Of a stretch of 64,000 bases of DNA, positions 10,838-21,849 are shown in pieces (the first letter of the stretch is position 1; every line of letters starts with the position of its first letter). The stretch is taken from the NCBI GenBank assembly GCA_936432065.2, contig OW386287.2, forward strand, positions 191,269,729 to 191,333,728, in the 5' to 3' direction. The position numbers were made by a program, and so were the translations under genes. The notes under the pieces were generated by a model. It was not told the origin of the DNA. It saw only the letters and a program-made list of their open reading frames with translations, and did no database searches. The stretch is from Rutpela maculata. Its lineage: Eukaryota; Arthropoda; Insecta; Coleoptera; Cerambycidae.

Positions 10838-11153
10838 TGATTATTTCACTCATTAACGCTATAGCCAATGAGAGCCCGTTTTTCCACAACATTGCACCAA
10901 TCAAACGTCATTATTAGTGATAATTCAAGCTAGACCGGCTTTTGACAATACCCACATGCAAAATTTATCGCTCTAATTTTTTAGGTCGCTGCAGCGGCAA
11001 ATATTGCGAAAATTTTTTGACGTTTTGTGTTGTCAAATGTTTTCGGCAAATAGGACAAATCGTGCTTTTAAATGTTATCTATAAATATCTTCTCTAGCTT
11101 ATTACTAATTGTTAACGTAAATTGTAAATTGTAGTATTGTATTAATAACCTAA
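10838..11153 (+). repeat. Dispersed direct repeat, copy 1
   Basis: About 320 bp running from GATTATTTCACTCATTAACG to ATATCTTCTCTAGCTTATTA and TTGTAAATTGTA, repeated in the same orientation at 16,207-16,536 with scattered differences. A partial third copy of its 3' part lies at 15,992-16,070. The ends lack TG...CA, so LTR status is not supported. Confidence 0.75.
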
Positions 11154-12215
11154 AAGCCAATGCTGTGTGGAACTTATATAGGTTCGGGACAACTTATACA
11201 CAGCTTTCAATGGCTTAATACCTAACGTAATTTCAAAATAATTTTCACAACTGAAATTAAATATAAATATCTACGAAGCAGACAAATCAGTTATTTCATG
11301 ATAAATACACAAATGTAGGTACTTTACGTATGGTAATTCATCAATCATCACAAAGCAGCTAACACTTATTTGGAAAATCAAAACTCTGCAGTATCACTAT
11401 ATACATTATAATTCGTTGTACTTAAAGTCTCTCTACTTAAAACAAGTAAACCTTAACTTAACTACTAAACTTCTCAAATTAGAAACAAGGATTAAATACA
11501 TAAATATATATTAATAAACATTTTAATATAATAATTCAATTCACTGTTTGGGCCTCCGATTAAAGAACTTATATCTAGATACATAACAAGCTATCTTTTC
11601 ACTATATACCTTGTTTGCCCCTAACATAGTCACATTATATGTCCATTAAAATGGATAGATGAACATCACATCCCATAGGCAACAGTGGCGTTGTGTGTGT
11701 AGAAAATGTGTAGAATGGTAAATATTTTCATTAAAATGAATTATTGCAATTCCTGCATTACCGGCTCTTTATATAACGTGATGTAGGCATACGATATTAC
11801 AGTAAGATAAAACAGTAAGATACATATGTACTGAAAGGATATTAAAATTTAATTGCTATTTACTTTATAACTGTAAACTGAACTTCATCATGTTACGACT
11901 ATGGAACGATCGATTTTCTTCTTTTCTAAACTGCTTTCTGCAAACGGCACAGCTGTTCACTATTTATTTGCACAAAATATATTGTCACTAAACTGTGTAA
12001 ATATGAATAGAGAATATTATTTAGGTATTAAGCAAATCACAACTTAAAATAAAATTACTTTTTCACCAGTTTTTGGTCGGAGAACACGAAAAACATTTAT
12101 TGACATTAATGGCCGAACTGTCAACTGACATTATGATAATCGAACTGAAGCCGATCGTGCACGAGCGGCCGCGAATACGCCGATGGGCCAATCAGCAACT
12201 TATGGGAAGAAGTGC
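11154..12215. other. No gene seen; 35-bp inverted match to 14,161-14,215
   Basis: Contains GCCTCCGATTAAAGAACTTA at about 11,553, which recurs inverted at about 14,190 on the far side of the Jockey insertion. TAGGTATTAAGCAAATCACA near 12,024 is another dispersed repeat segment, also seen at 18.7, 19.0 and 24.4 kb. No coding signal. Confidence 0.45.
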
Positions 12216-14157
12216 CTTAGATTGTGAGTCTTTCAGCGACAAATAAATCAATGCCATTATGTAGCCAATATTCTTGGCTAAAGATGTCGGTCTCGGATGA
12301 CTGGGGCCGGGCAGGACTATTGCCCTTTACCCCAATACATCGCTGTAGACCTGGGACCAGCCTCGTGCAGGGCGGGCGAACTTACTTTACGTCGGCCCCA
12401 CTCACAAATGTGAGCGGTGCAGACGATATCGGTCCACCTCTCTGGGTCCTGGCTCGTTAGACCTTGCTGGCTAAGGCCTCTTCTGGCGTTCTTCTGTCTT
12501 CGTCTTCTGCTCTTCGCCAGCTTGTTTGCCCCCCGGGGGGTAGTTATCGGTCTGTTGGGTGTTTTTGGGTTTGTGGCGGGAGTGACTGCCGGTACACAAG
12601 GAGGAAGGGCAGACCTAACTGCTTTGGTAGCATTTTCGGCCTGCCCGGAGCTAGGGGGACTACAGGTACTGGACAGTTGTTTGTCTAGTACCCGCAGGGT
12701 CTTGGGTGGGTGGTTGGGTGATCGTCATGTCTCTTCCGTGGGGGTGGAACATCGGGTGGTGGTATGCTTCTCATACTCACCCGTTATCCAGGAGCTGCAC
12801 CTTCGGCCGCTTGTGCCTCGGAGCATCTGCTGGGTCATAGTCAGTTGCCTCCCTGACTAGTGGGTTCCCATGCTCCTCGGTAAGGGCGTACATCTTTCTG
12901 GCTCTCTGCTTGATGATCTCAGTGACCGGGGTGTAGTCCAGGTCCCTGTAGATGTTCCCGTTGCGGACGAACCAGGGTGCGTCGACTGCTGTTCTGACGT
13001 TCTCCACTCTCTGGATCTGATGGAGGTAGCTCTTTGCTTGGTAGCCCCGAGCTACCGAAGCGTACGTCAGCTGAGGCCGGATGAGGGACCTGATAAGCGT
13101 GAGCTTGTTCCTCAGGTTGAGTCTGCTCTGTCTACCCGTCATCGGGTAGATTAGGGCTCTCGTCCTCCTGGCCTTCTTGACGATGGCCTCCGTGTTCAGT
13201 CTCCATGTTAGGCCTTTGTCCATGACCACGCCAAGGTAGTTGGCGGTGTCGTGCCATTGGATGTCCTCACCAAACATGGAAACGTGACCTGTTTTCTTAC
13301 CTTCTTGAAGAGGACCGCCTTGCTCTTCTCGGCGTTGACGGCTACCTTCCATCTGTTGCACCAGTCCTCTAAGAGGGTGGCCGCCTCCTGGAGGTTTCTG
13401 GTGGCTAGCCTGGCACTCCAGGATCTGGCAGTCAGGGCTGTGTCATCGGCGTAGAGGGCCATGGAGGTCCTCTCCGTCCGGGGTAGATCGGATGTGAAGA
13501 TGGAGAACAAGTGCGGGGACAGCACTGAGCCTTGGGGGACTCCTGCCTCCATTGTTCTGTACGTGGACACCTTGTCCACGATCTTCACCCTCATCTGTCT
13601 CCTGTGGAGGCACGATCTCACTAGCTTGACGAGTGCAATGGGGTAACCCATACTCATCATTTTGGCTAGGAGACCATCGTGCCAGACCCTGTCGAAGGCT
13701 TTGGCAACGTCCAGGAACAGCGTGACCTGTCGTTGGTTGAACCCCTTCGTGACCTCCTCGGTGAGGCGGAGCACTTGGAGTTCGGTGGAGTGCCCTGTCC
13801 TGAAGGCGAACTGCTCGTCTGGGAGGACTTCCAGCTCTTCTGTCTTCTCGGCTATCCTCTTGAGTATGATTCGTTCGGCTATCTTACTCATCGCTGGGAG
13901 TAGACTGATGGGCCTGTAAGAGGAAGGAAACGTTAGGTTCTTACCTGGCTTTGGGATGACTATGACGTCGGCCTTTTTCCACCTGGAAGGGAAGTGTCTC
14001 AACCTCAACATTGCGTTGATGATGTTGACCATCGCCGCTACTCCTTTCCGGGACAGCTTCTTGAGGGCGATGTTCCCAATGCCATCACATCCTGGAGCTT
14101 TCCTGGGTTTTAGGCTCCTTAGGATCTCCTTGACCTCCTCGGGGGTGGTCGGGGGGG
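12216..14157 (-). mobile_element. Jockey-type LINE, 5'-truncated, GC-rich
   Basis: The stretch is strikingly GC-rich against AT-rich flanks. It runs from a 5' truncation at a G run (about 14,150) through the RT and a C-terminal region to a noncoding 3' part ending near 12,216; the exact 3' end is uncertain. The composition contrast and long readable frames suggest recent arrival. Confidence 0.75.
12777..14157 (-). pseudogene. Jockey-type reverse transcriptase, truncated and frameshifted
   Basis: The frame of the 14,032 Met stays open upstream to 14,157, reading EEVKEILRSLKPRKAPGCDG, an RT fingers block typical of Jockey. It continues through SYRPISLLPAMSK, FRTGHSTELQVLR, LDVAKAFDRVWHDGLL, GVPQGSVLSPHLF and ALYADDT. 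Near 13,300 the frame shifts by one base and coding resumes at 12,777-13,361 (IQWHDTANYLGVVMDKGLTW, then LIRPQLTYASVARG). The endonuclease and ORF1 are absent. Catalytic Asp residues are present, but the frameshift and truncation make it inactive. Jockey-clade assignment rests on the DVAKAFDRVWH and W...YLGV patterns. Confidence 0.88.
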
Positions 14158-14159
14158 GG

Positions 14160-14434
14160 CATTATGTATCTAGATATAAGTATAGATATAAGTTCTTTAA
14201 TCGGAGGTTTGGGCCAGTTAGCAGTTAAGCTAGCGGTACTAGATGGCGGTACCATACCATCTGAGCCAGCAGCCTTAGAACGTAAAAGCGATAGATTGGT
14301 AATATGCAATTTGTGTGGTTTTCTCCATAATGTGATTGGTCGAAGCGTGCTTTGTTATGATGACTAGTCTTATAAGTTACAGTACCTATGGTTTAACGTA
14401 TATTGTTTTTCTTGATTGTCATAATTTAAACCTA
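14160..14434. other. No gene seen; left flank of a TIR element
   Basis: Contains an inverted match to 11,551-11,585 and, at 14,403-14,437, a ~35-bp segment (TTGTTTTTCTTGATTGTCAT...) that recurs in direct orientation at 15,799-15,834. Confidence 0.4.
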
Positions 14435-15762
14435 CTTAGGAAAAACAAACCGCTGTCATTAGCTGTCAAATAGCGACTGACTGAACCTCAGAATTAAATT
14501 TTTCGTAATCCTAGAGTTTTTATCGATATTATATCATACAAAATGGCTAGTTTTTATTGGATTATTAATTGTGGAAGTGTAGCAATCCGAGACAACATCA
14601 GTTTTTATATAATAACATCGATTTACAGTCAGAAGAGGTTAGGTTAAACAATTCCAGGCAATTAAAAGAAATGCTTTAAGTTGTTGCATGTTAATGCAAG
14701 AATGATTGTGATAGTAATAACTGCTGCTCAAACAAGCAATAAACAATCCATGGTAAAGAAATTTAACATTTTATATTGGTTTATCTCTATTTTTAATAAC
14801 TATTTCTTATTTAAATTTTAGTTGAGCGAAGCATAAACTGCACGGAGGGAGAGTATATTTAAGAGAATACAAGTCATAATTATTAACAATTGACCTACAT
14901 AAAATAGTAAAATACATGTTAAACATTTTATATAATATATTATAAAAAATTTACAAAAATTTCAACGGTTTGCGTAGTCCAATCTATAGACGAGGGGTAA
15001 CCGCTGAAAGAAATTGTGTACATCTTATAAAGTGTCTTTTTCACAAAATTTACAGCGGTTAATCTCCAACCATAGCCATGTTCATTGCTAAAAAACTAAA
15101 AGGAAAGATTTCCTGTTAAGTGGTGAACATGTTTTGTCTAGACTGGCAACACAATCCCATTAAGGAACCATCTGAATCTGCAATAGTCCAAGGAGTCAAT
15201 GGCTTTTATTCAATGGCTTTTATTCATATCCTGAAAAATTAATTTCTGCATTAGTAATTATCTATAAAACATTTAATTAGGCAAGCATATATGAAAAAAA
15301 TGGTTGATAACTAATTCTTACCATTGTAACAAGCTTTTATCCTGCAAATTTCTTGCAGAGTACTTCTTTCACCTAACCACAAACAGCTTCAAGACTTCTC
15401 AATGCCTTGAATTCGTCCTTCTGTCTACGTAATTCTTTCAAAAATCAAGTAATTCGCAACATCCCTATGTGCAACATTTGGAAATACATCAATATTTGTA
15501 CTAAAGTATTTTTTTCTCAAAATATAAGGATTTAATTCGATGGCAGCCGTATACCTAACCTCTACATCAGGAGACAATTCTGCAAAATACGAACTAACTG
15601 TCATCCTGACGAACAAAATTGTTTATATATCAGTATTAAGAATAGTTGTAGATGTTAAATAATCCAACAAGTTCTTAAATGGCACAAACACTGCAAAATT
15701 CACTTTAACGAAACACGTTTAACCGGCGGATTTCTCAATGACAGCTGTTTGTTTTTCCTAAG
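14435..15762. mobile_element. TIR element (TTAGGAAAAACAAAC ends) holding a transposon-protein fragment
   Basis: Left end CTTAGGAAAAACAAAC then GCTGTCATT; right end AATGACAGCTGTTTG then TTTTTCCTAAG, an inverted pair ~25 bp long enclosing 1.33 kb. A fragment resembling SWIM/YqaJ-type transposon proteins lies inside near the right end. A ~35-bp direct repeat abuts the left end and recurs 36 bp beyond the right end, so it is not a simple target duplication. Confidence 0.55.
15310..15616 (-). pseudogene. Fragment resembling SWIM/YqaJ-type transposon-associated protein, frameshifted
   Basis: The ORF from 15,616 reads EVRYTAAIELNPYILRKKYF then NVAHRDVANYLIFER, and the adjacent frame (from ~15,430 down) reads RQKDEFKALRSLEAVCG, a stop, then VKEVLCKKFAG. 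Together these resemble the pattern DP.....W......P.V...DI.NYL......Y....FKAYKSLEAY..FV.GWV found N-terminal to SWIM zinc-finger and YqaJ-like exonuclease domains in multi-copy invertebrate proteins. That family memory is inference and was not searched. A frameshift and stops show it is dead. No SWIM Cys/His or YqaJ catalytic residues are present in this fragment. Confidence 0.5.
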
Positions 15763-16082
15763 GTCTCAAAATCTGTGACGTCGGCGCACGCGACCCATTG
15801 TTTTTCTTGATTGTCATAATTTAAACCTACTTTGTTTTTTATTACATGAGTCGCTTTGGAAATGCATTTTTATGTGACGTAAATTATGAAATTGAAGATA
15901 AAGGTGTGTAATCTCTAAAAAGTAACAAGGAAACGTCTGAAGGCAATTAATTACTGAACATAATATTGAAGATGTACTTAATGAATTATTTATTCGTGAA
16001 ATATTCTCACCAAATACCACTCGTGCTTCTAAATTTTATCTATAAATTTTTTCTCAAGCTAAGTTGCCACAAGGTTAATATA

Positions 16083-16180
16083 ACTCGTGCAAATTGACAG
16101 TTTATTATCAAAGATTCAATCCCTCCCGCTAAAGCGGTCGGAATTTAATCAGATAATAAACTGTCAATTTGCACTCTTTA
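16083..16180. repeat. Short hairpin MITE
   Basis: GCAAATTGACAGTTTATTATC at the left and GATAATAAACTGTCAATTTGC at the right are perfect 21-bp inverted repeats around a ~42-bp loop containing CCCGCTAAAGCGGTCGGAATT. Its neighbours are pieces of the dispersed direct repeat. Confidence 0.8.
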
Positions 16181-16206
16181 TATTACCAGGCAACAACGCT
16201 TTCGAA

Positions 16207-16536
16207 AAAATTTTACCGATTATTTCACTCATTAACGCTATAGCCAATGAGAGCCCGTCTTTTCACAACATTGCACCAATCAAATGTCATTATTAGAAGT
16301 AATTCAAGCTAGATCGGCTTTTGACAGTACCAACATGCAAAATTTATCTCTCTAATTTTTTATGTCGCTGCAGCGGCAAATACTGCGATAATTTTTTGAC
16401 GTTTTGTTTCGTGAAATATTTTCGGCAAATAGGGCAACTCACGCTTTTAAATTTTATCTATAAATATCTTCTCTAGCTTATTAGGTATTAATTGTTAACT
16501 TACCTTGTAAATTGTAATATTGTATTATGTACTAGC
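16207..16536 (+). repeat. Dispersed direct repeat, copy 2
   Basis: Same-orientation copy of 10,838-11,153, sharing CACTCATTAACGCTATAGCC, GTCGCTGCAGCGGCAAATA and ATATCTTCTCTAGCTTATTA. It adds a few bases (AGGTA) after the last motif. Confidence 0.75.
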
Positions 16537-17037
16537 AAACATAAACACTCCACATATATAGTAAACAATCGTCAGTTCCAAAGAGAAGCATGTCTGAAAT
16601 ATATAGGCTATAACCCTTGCCTATCTGTAACTATTTCAATTTGCCTACTTTTCAATCAGGTAACAAGTACACCCAAATAATAATAAAAGCTTGTTTTTAA
16701 AAAGTTTTTTTACATTTAATTTTATTTTAAAATTTTTAGTTACGTCTTAATTATTTTATATTCATATTTAATAAAATAGTACAGAATCCTCCGCTGCACG
16801 CGTCCGTACTTAAAACCGGATCTTTCGCTATTTCTTAGAATATCTTATCTGAGTGAATAAATTATGCGATAAAAACTAAAAATTAGTGTTAAAACCAAAA
16901 AACACACACACTTTGTGGTATCATGTTGTTGTATTGTCACCAGAACTACATGTATATGCAATATTTCAGCTCAATTGGACATCGTTAAGTGGTTCAAAAT
17001 TGATTTTTAAGATTTGAACTAAACATCCTAACATATA

Positions 17038-17319
17038 GTGCTATTACCAGTCTCCATCGCTAAAAATATCGACCATCGATAACTTTAATGTAGATAATTT
17101 TTTTTATCGAGTCAATTATAGAACCAACATCGATAAATTCCACCGAGAGCGATTAATTTATATCTACTCGTAAATAATGGAGTGAACGTAGCTCAAAATA
17201 ATATGTAAAAAGAGTTATTTTTACCGATGCCATAAACTCGTAATAAGGTTTCTATAGACGAGTAGATAAAATGTGTTAAACAGGGTCGATAATTTTATCG
17301 ACTGAACTGGTAATAGCAC
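17038..17319. mobile_element. Small TIR element (GTGCTATTACCAG ends)
   Basis: 282 bp bounded by GTGCTATTACCAG and CTGGTAATAGCAC. The interior is AT-rich with several ATCGATA-like motifs and no ORF. No clear target duplication was identified. 16,537-17,037 is without a gene; 16,660-16,740 and 17,335-17,395 are an inverted pair around AAAAGCTTGTTTTTAAA. Confidence 0.65.
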
Positions 17320-17390
17320 CGATAGTCAGTTAAATAAAATCTTGTAAAAATTAAATGTAAAAAAAAACTTTAAAAACAAGCTTTTATTTA

Positions 17391-18603
17391 TAGGTGCAAC
17401 GGATATTCGGTTACTATCCGATATCCGGGATATCCGGCCACTTTATTACTATTCGGCTGGGCACCGGATAGTGACCTGATATCCGGCCAAAACCGGATAT
17501 TTAAAAAATAAAAAGTGGACTAAAAAATGAAACAGTTTTATTATACTGATTGGAGTTAGTATACCACCGTAAGGGTCACTATTACTTTGAAGTTTGAATC
17601 AGTCCTCCTTTCAAATAATAGTCAATCTCATTGGCCACTGAAGTTTTCTCCGAAACGTTGTCATTAAAGATGGGATTTTGCAAAATAAGAGGGAGATGCG
17701 TGTTTATTTTCGATTTAGTATAAATATTTAAGAAACCAAACATAGTATAATCTTTAAAACTATTTTAGATACTTGCTATTGTTCTAGCGCAATCAAATAT
17801 ACAGGTCCGCCACTTAAAACTCCCCAGATTCGTAACTTCCTTTTTAAATCACTCTGTATGCATATTTAAAGGCCTTAAAAATATCTACAATTTGATGTGC
17901 CGAACATGGTCTTAGCTTAAAAAATAAGGAAGTTACGAGTCTGGGGAGTTTTAAGTGGCGGACCCTGTATATATTACTTCCCATTTTTTTCTTGTTTTCT
18001 GTTGTTTTTCAATATTGCAGTTTGTCAATGAAAATAGTTCCTAATTCCATTATTAGAGCATGGCATTTAACTATATACAAAATTTATGATAAAAATTGTA
18101 GATAGTTGTATTCCTTAGAGCAATTTTAAAGATTATACCATTTATCACTTTTTAAATATTTATAATAATCCGAAAATAAACGCATATTTCCCTCTCACTC
18201 TGCAAAATTCTATCCTTAACGCTACTATTTCCTGTACCAACTTCGTCAAAACAGTTCAAAAAAGTGTTGTGAATATCAGCATATCTCTTTCGTTGTTACT
18301 GGAAGGAGAAGAACCACTTTCACTATCACTGCTTGAATATAAATTTATCACAACTATTTTTTAAAGCAAAGTAATTTGACGGGATTTTTCAGCCTGATTT
18401 TTATCGAAAATACTTGTTTTAAATCTGGGGTCTCGAAGAGTTGCTAGTAAGTATTTTTTGTCGTCGAGGTTCACAAAACGTGTTTTTAATCCAACTTTCA
18501 ATGTAAGCCGGATAGTTGGCCGGATATCTGGTATCCGGTACAAGAAGTACGCCGGATATCCGGTATTCGGTATCCGGCCAAAACACTATCCGTTGCATTT
18601 CTA
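17391..18603. mobile_element. Non-autonomous hAT with CCGGATATCC subterminal repeats
   Basis: Left end TAGGTGCAACGGATA and right end TATCCGTTGCATTTCTA are inverted. Both sides carry clusters of CCGGATATCCGG-type motifs (17,410-17,515 and 18,500-18,590), typical transposase-binding arrays of hAT elements with a TGCAACGGATA end. The flanking 8-mers CTTTTATT and GTTTTATT (7 of 8) are a possible target duplication if the ends are shifted by 1-2 bases. No transposase ORF remains; the 60-codon ORF at 18,361-18,543 is too short to assign. Confidence 0.75.
17802..17967. mobile_element. TA-flanked MITE nested in the hAT
   Basis: CAGGTCCGCCACTTAAAACT ... AGTTTTAAGTGGCGGACCCTG forms ~45-bp inverted arms, bordered by TA on each side. 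Tc1/mariner-type size and target. It sits in the middle of the older hAT copy. Confidence 0.85.
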
Positions 18604-18719
18604 CGTTTTATTATTATTCATAAAAGCTTGTCGTATTTTTTTTTCTATTCACGCGACGAGCTTTTAAGACAGTTTTTTTTTTTCATTTTTTTCGTTTTAG
18701 TACACCTAAATAATAATTA

Positions 18720-18832
18720 AAGCTTAGAGCATATCATTTAGGTATTAAGCAAATCCCAACTTACACACTTTTTTTATTATGAAAATACCTACTATCTGTA
18801 TATTGTTGCCCTAATCTGGGCACGCTAATATA
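18720..18832. repeat. Large inverted repeat pair, left member
   Basis: AGGTATTAAGCAAATC, ATGAAAATACCTA and TGTTGCCCTAATCTGGGCAC recur in reverse complement at 24,361-24,465, enclosing ~5.5 kb. A third copy of the outer part lies at 18,995-19,060. The pair brackets the palindrome cluster. Confidence 0.7.
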
Positions 18833-18842
18833 CTAGTTAGAT

Positions 18843-19600
18843 AAATACTTTAAAAGACTCATTATTGGAGAACCAATCAAAACAACTACACTCTTCTAGC
18901 TAATACTGACGAAGTATTGAATTACATGATAGGATTCTTAGCATTTTAAAGAAAGAAGAAAAATATATTGAAAATACTTAAATCATTTAAGTGTATAAGT
19001 TGTGATTTGCTTAATACCTAAATAATATGCTCTAATCATGATGAAAGCAAATAAATAAAAAATAATTAATTGTAAAAATAAATCGAGAATAGGCTTGTAA
19101 ATAATGAATGAATGTTTCTATACTCTACTTAATGAGAACGAGTTCGAAAAAACTTGTACAACTTATCTAGAGTTGAAATAGAATGTAAGGTTCAATAACT
19201 GTTGTGAATGACTGAATTTCAATAAATGATTTAAGTATTTTAAATATATTTTTTGCCTTAAAATGCCAGGAATCCTATCATGTAATTCAATACTTCGTCA
19301 GTATTAGCTAGAAGAGTAGTTGTTTTGGTTGGTTTTCCAATAATGAGTGTTTTAAAGTGTTTTCTTAAGTAGTATGTTAGCGTGACCCGATTAAGTACCA
19401 ATATACAGAAAGTAGATAATTTCATGTTAAATAAAAATGTGTGAATGACTGAATTTAAATAATTTTCAATATATTTTCCTTCTTTCTTTAAAATGCTAAG
19501 AATCCTATCATGTAATTCAATACTTCGCCAGTATTAGCTAGAAGAGTAGTTGTTTTGATTGGTTCTCCAATAAAGAATGTTTAAAGTATTTACCTGACTA
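18843..19600. repeat. Three copies of a ~115-bp repeat, one inverted
   Basis: 18,843-18,960 (inverted), 19,250-19,362 and 19,483-19,600 share AATCCTATCATGTAATTCAA, TACTTCG.CAGTATTAGCTAG and AAGAGTAGTTGTTTTG. The arrangement suggests a TIR element with a duplicated right end. No ORF. Confidence 0.75.
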
Positions 19601-19991
19601 CACGGAAAAAAAGCTCCACTGATTACAAGATGAATAGACTTTATCCAAGAATATCTTAGTTTCACTATTCCTCAAATAAAATAATACTTACTTCGAGTAT
19701 TATGTTATTCTTAAATAGTGAGATTAGCTTGTTCTCCATTTAAGAATAAGCCGTTATTGAATCGAGGAAAGCGTAGTGGTTGTTTTAAGGTGTAGATAGA
19801 TCTCGTTCTAAGTATATCTTATTCTTATTTCAATGATGCTACATATTTACTATAATACTTTCATTATTTGAAAAGAGTTTATATTTAGATTATATCAATT
19901 TTAGCTATAATTAAAATAAATTCAGGCGTAGCTCTACAGGAGTATATAGAATATTTGTTTAAAAACATGCAATATTTAATTTCAATGAAAT

Positions 19992-20529
19992 AAAAACTTT
20001 GTAATAAATGCAGCTATTCTAATTTCAAGTAGTGCCAAAGGCTTGATTTAAAAATATGTTACAGTTTGATTTAAGAATATGTATTTTCTTCAATGTTTCG
20101 AATCAAGAACATATTATTTATATACAGTGTGTCCCATTTTTCACGGTAACATCTTTGTAGCTTAGTTATTATTCATCCAATTTTAACCAAATTTGAATCG
20201 ATATCAAAAGACCTTTACTATATCTTTTTGTGTAAAACAAAACTGATTTCAGCCATTGACGCGTCAATAGCTGAAATCAGATTTATTTTACACAAAAAAG
20301 ATATAGTAAAGGTCTTTCGATATCGATTCAAATTTTGTTAAAATTGGATGAGTAATAACGCTACGAAGGTGTTACCGTGAAAAATTGGACACACTGTATA
20401 TAAATAATATGTTCTTGATTCGAAACATTGAAGAAAATACATATTCTTAAATCAAACTGTAACATATTTTTAAATCAAGCCTTTGGCACTACCTGAAATT
20501 AGAATAGCTGCATTTATTACAAAGTTTTT
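19992..20529. repeat. Near-perfect 538-bp palindrome with a MITE at its centre
   Basis: Left arm 19,992-20,261 and right arm 20,262-20,529 are almost exact reverse complements, centred on TTGACGCGTCAA. Outer parts (AATAAATGCAGCTATTCTAA, TAGTGCCAAAGGCTTGATTT) lie outside the boundaries of the inner CAGTGTGTCC MITE, so the flanks themselves are inverted duplicates. Confidence 0.92.
20125..20396. mobile_element. TA-flanked palindromic MITE (CAGTGTGTCC ends)
   Basis: CAGTGTGTCCCATTTTTCAC at the left and GTGAAAAATTGGACACACTG at the right, bordered by TATA. 272 bp, almost fully self-complementary. Termini resemble the 35,052-36,155 element, so the two are related Tc1/mariner-type MITEs. Confidence 0.82.
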
Positions 20530-20534
20530 GTTGT

Positions 20535-21038
20535 GCATTTTTATTAAAAAAAAAGGGTTGATTTTTAGAGAAATCATAATAAGCATTTTTTTACCGACAA
20601 AATTAATGCAATATTATTGTTCAGCATGCTTTAGAACCCCTATGTCAAAAATTTTAGCCACGTTTTGATTTATCGTTTTCGAATAACGGCCCCCTTTAAA
20701 TTACATTTTTCAAATATTAAATAATTAATAACTTAGAAATGAATTGTTTTTCTAAATTTGGTCTACGAAATTTGATGAAAAGTGAATATAAATAGAAAAT
20801 GAGAAATCACTTCTTTCCTAAAAACAATTTGTTTCCCCGTTATTAATTATTTAATACTTGAAAAATATTATTTTAGGTGGGCCGTATTTCTAAAACTGTA
20901 AATCAAAATATCATTCAATTTTGGATATAGAGGTTCTAAAGTATGCTCATGAATAATATTGCATTAGTTTTTCAGTAAAAAAATTTTGCCTAATATGACT
21001 TCTCGAAAAACCGACCTTTCCCTTCTAAATAAAAATGC
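20535..21038. repeat. Second palindrome directly adjoining the first
   Basis: GCATTTTTATT at 20,535 is mirrored by AATAAAAATGC ending at 21,038. Inner matches include AATGCAATATTATT, CATGCTTTAGAACCCCTAT (diverged copy on the right) and AATATTAAATAATTAATAAC against GTTATTAATTATTTAATA. Arms are ~250 bp and more diverged than those of the first palindrome. No ORF above 61 codons. Confidence 0.8.
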
Positions 21039-21849
21039 GCGCCAATGACTGAAATATGTAATGGAACAATAATTAGATATTAATCGACTTACCTTAAGAA
21101 AATTGATTCCTCAACTTAGTGGATATACAAGACCCTTTCACCATAAATACAACAGTAGTTCTTTGAGAATTATCTATATAAAATGGCTTCTTAAGGTGTT
21201 TTCAGTTTAAATCAGAAAAAATAAAAAACATAATGTATAGTTCTAAGATTTTTATTATGAATGAAAGTAAACACACATAAGAGTAAATGTACAACAAATT
21301 CAAAAAATGGGAATTGCACAGTTTAAAAATAACAGTACATAGGTCTTATTCTATTTTTACCAAAAAAAAGTAAAATGTATTTTTTGTAAGTATAACATAA
21401 CAACACATTCACATTATATAAAATAAATAACGAATTCATTAAACTCAATATAAACGCTAAATAGCAAAAATATTTTGTACTATAGAGAAGTAAATAAATA
21501 ATTATAAATTTAATGTACAGCCAACTAGAAAAATTTGGTAACACAATTTAAATATAATAAATAATTCTGCTCTTACGTGCAGATTTGGTTAACATAATAT
21601 GGAATATTTTTTATTATCGTTTTATAAAAAGTTTTGCTTTTAAAAGAAATCAATTTTAATGCTATTCAATTTTTGGCAACAAAACAGAAAAATCAAATTT
21701 CAAAAATTCAAATAGTTTGTATATAATTTAATAATTTGGAAATAGCCAAAGTATAAATGACGCCCAAATACACGTAAAGAACAAAGTAATTTTTAGTATA
21801 TCTTATGTACGGTTTTAAAATAAAGTAAGCAGTGAAAAATTAGTAGAAA

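Noticed and set aside
12417..12860. 147-codon plus-strand ORF
   Set aside because: It overlaps the GC-rich Jockey 3' region, whose coding is on the minus strand; GC-rich DNA lacks stops by chance.
13251..14367. Several plus-strand ORFs of 61-90 codons
   Set aside because: Antisense shadows of the Jockey reverse transcriptase and its flank.
10838..16536. Direct repeat pair as LTRs of a retrotransposon
   Set aside because: Ends lack TG...CA, no primer-binding site or gag-pol lies between, and a partial third copy exists.
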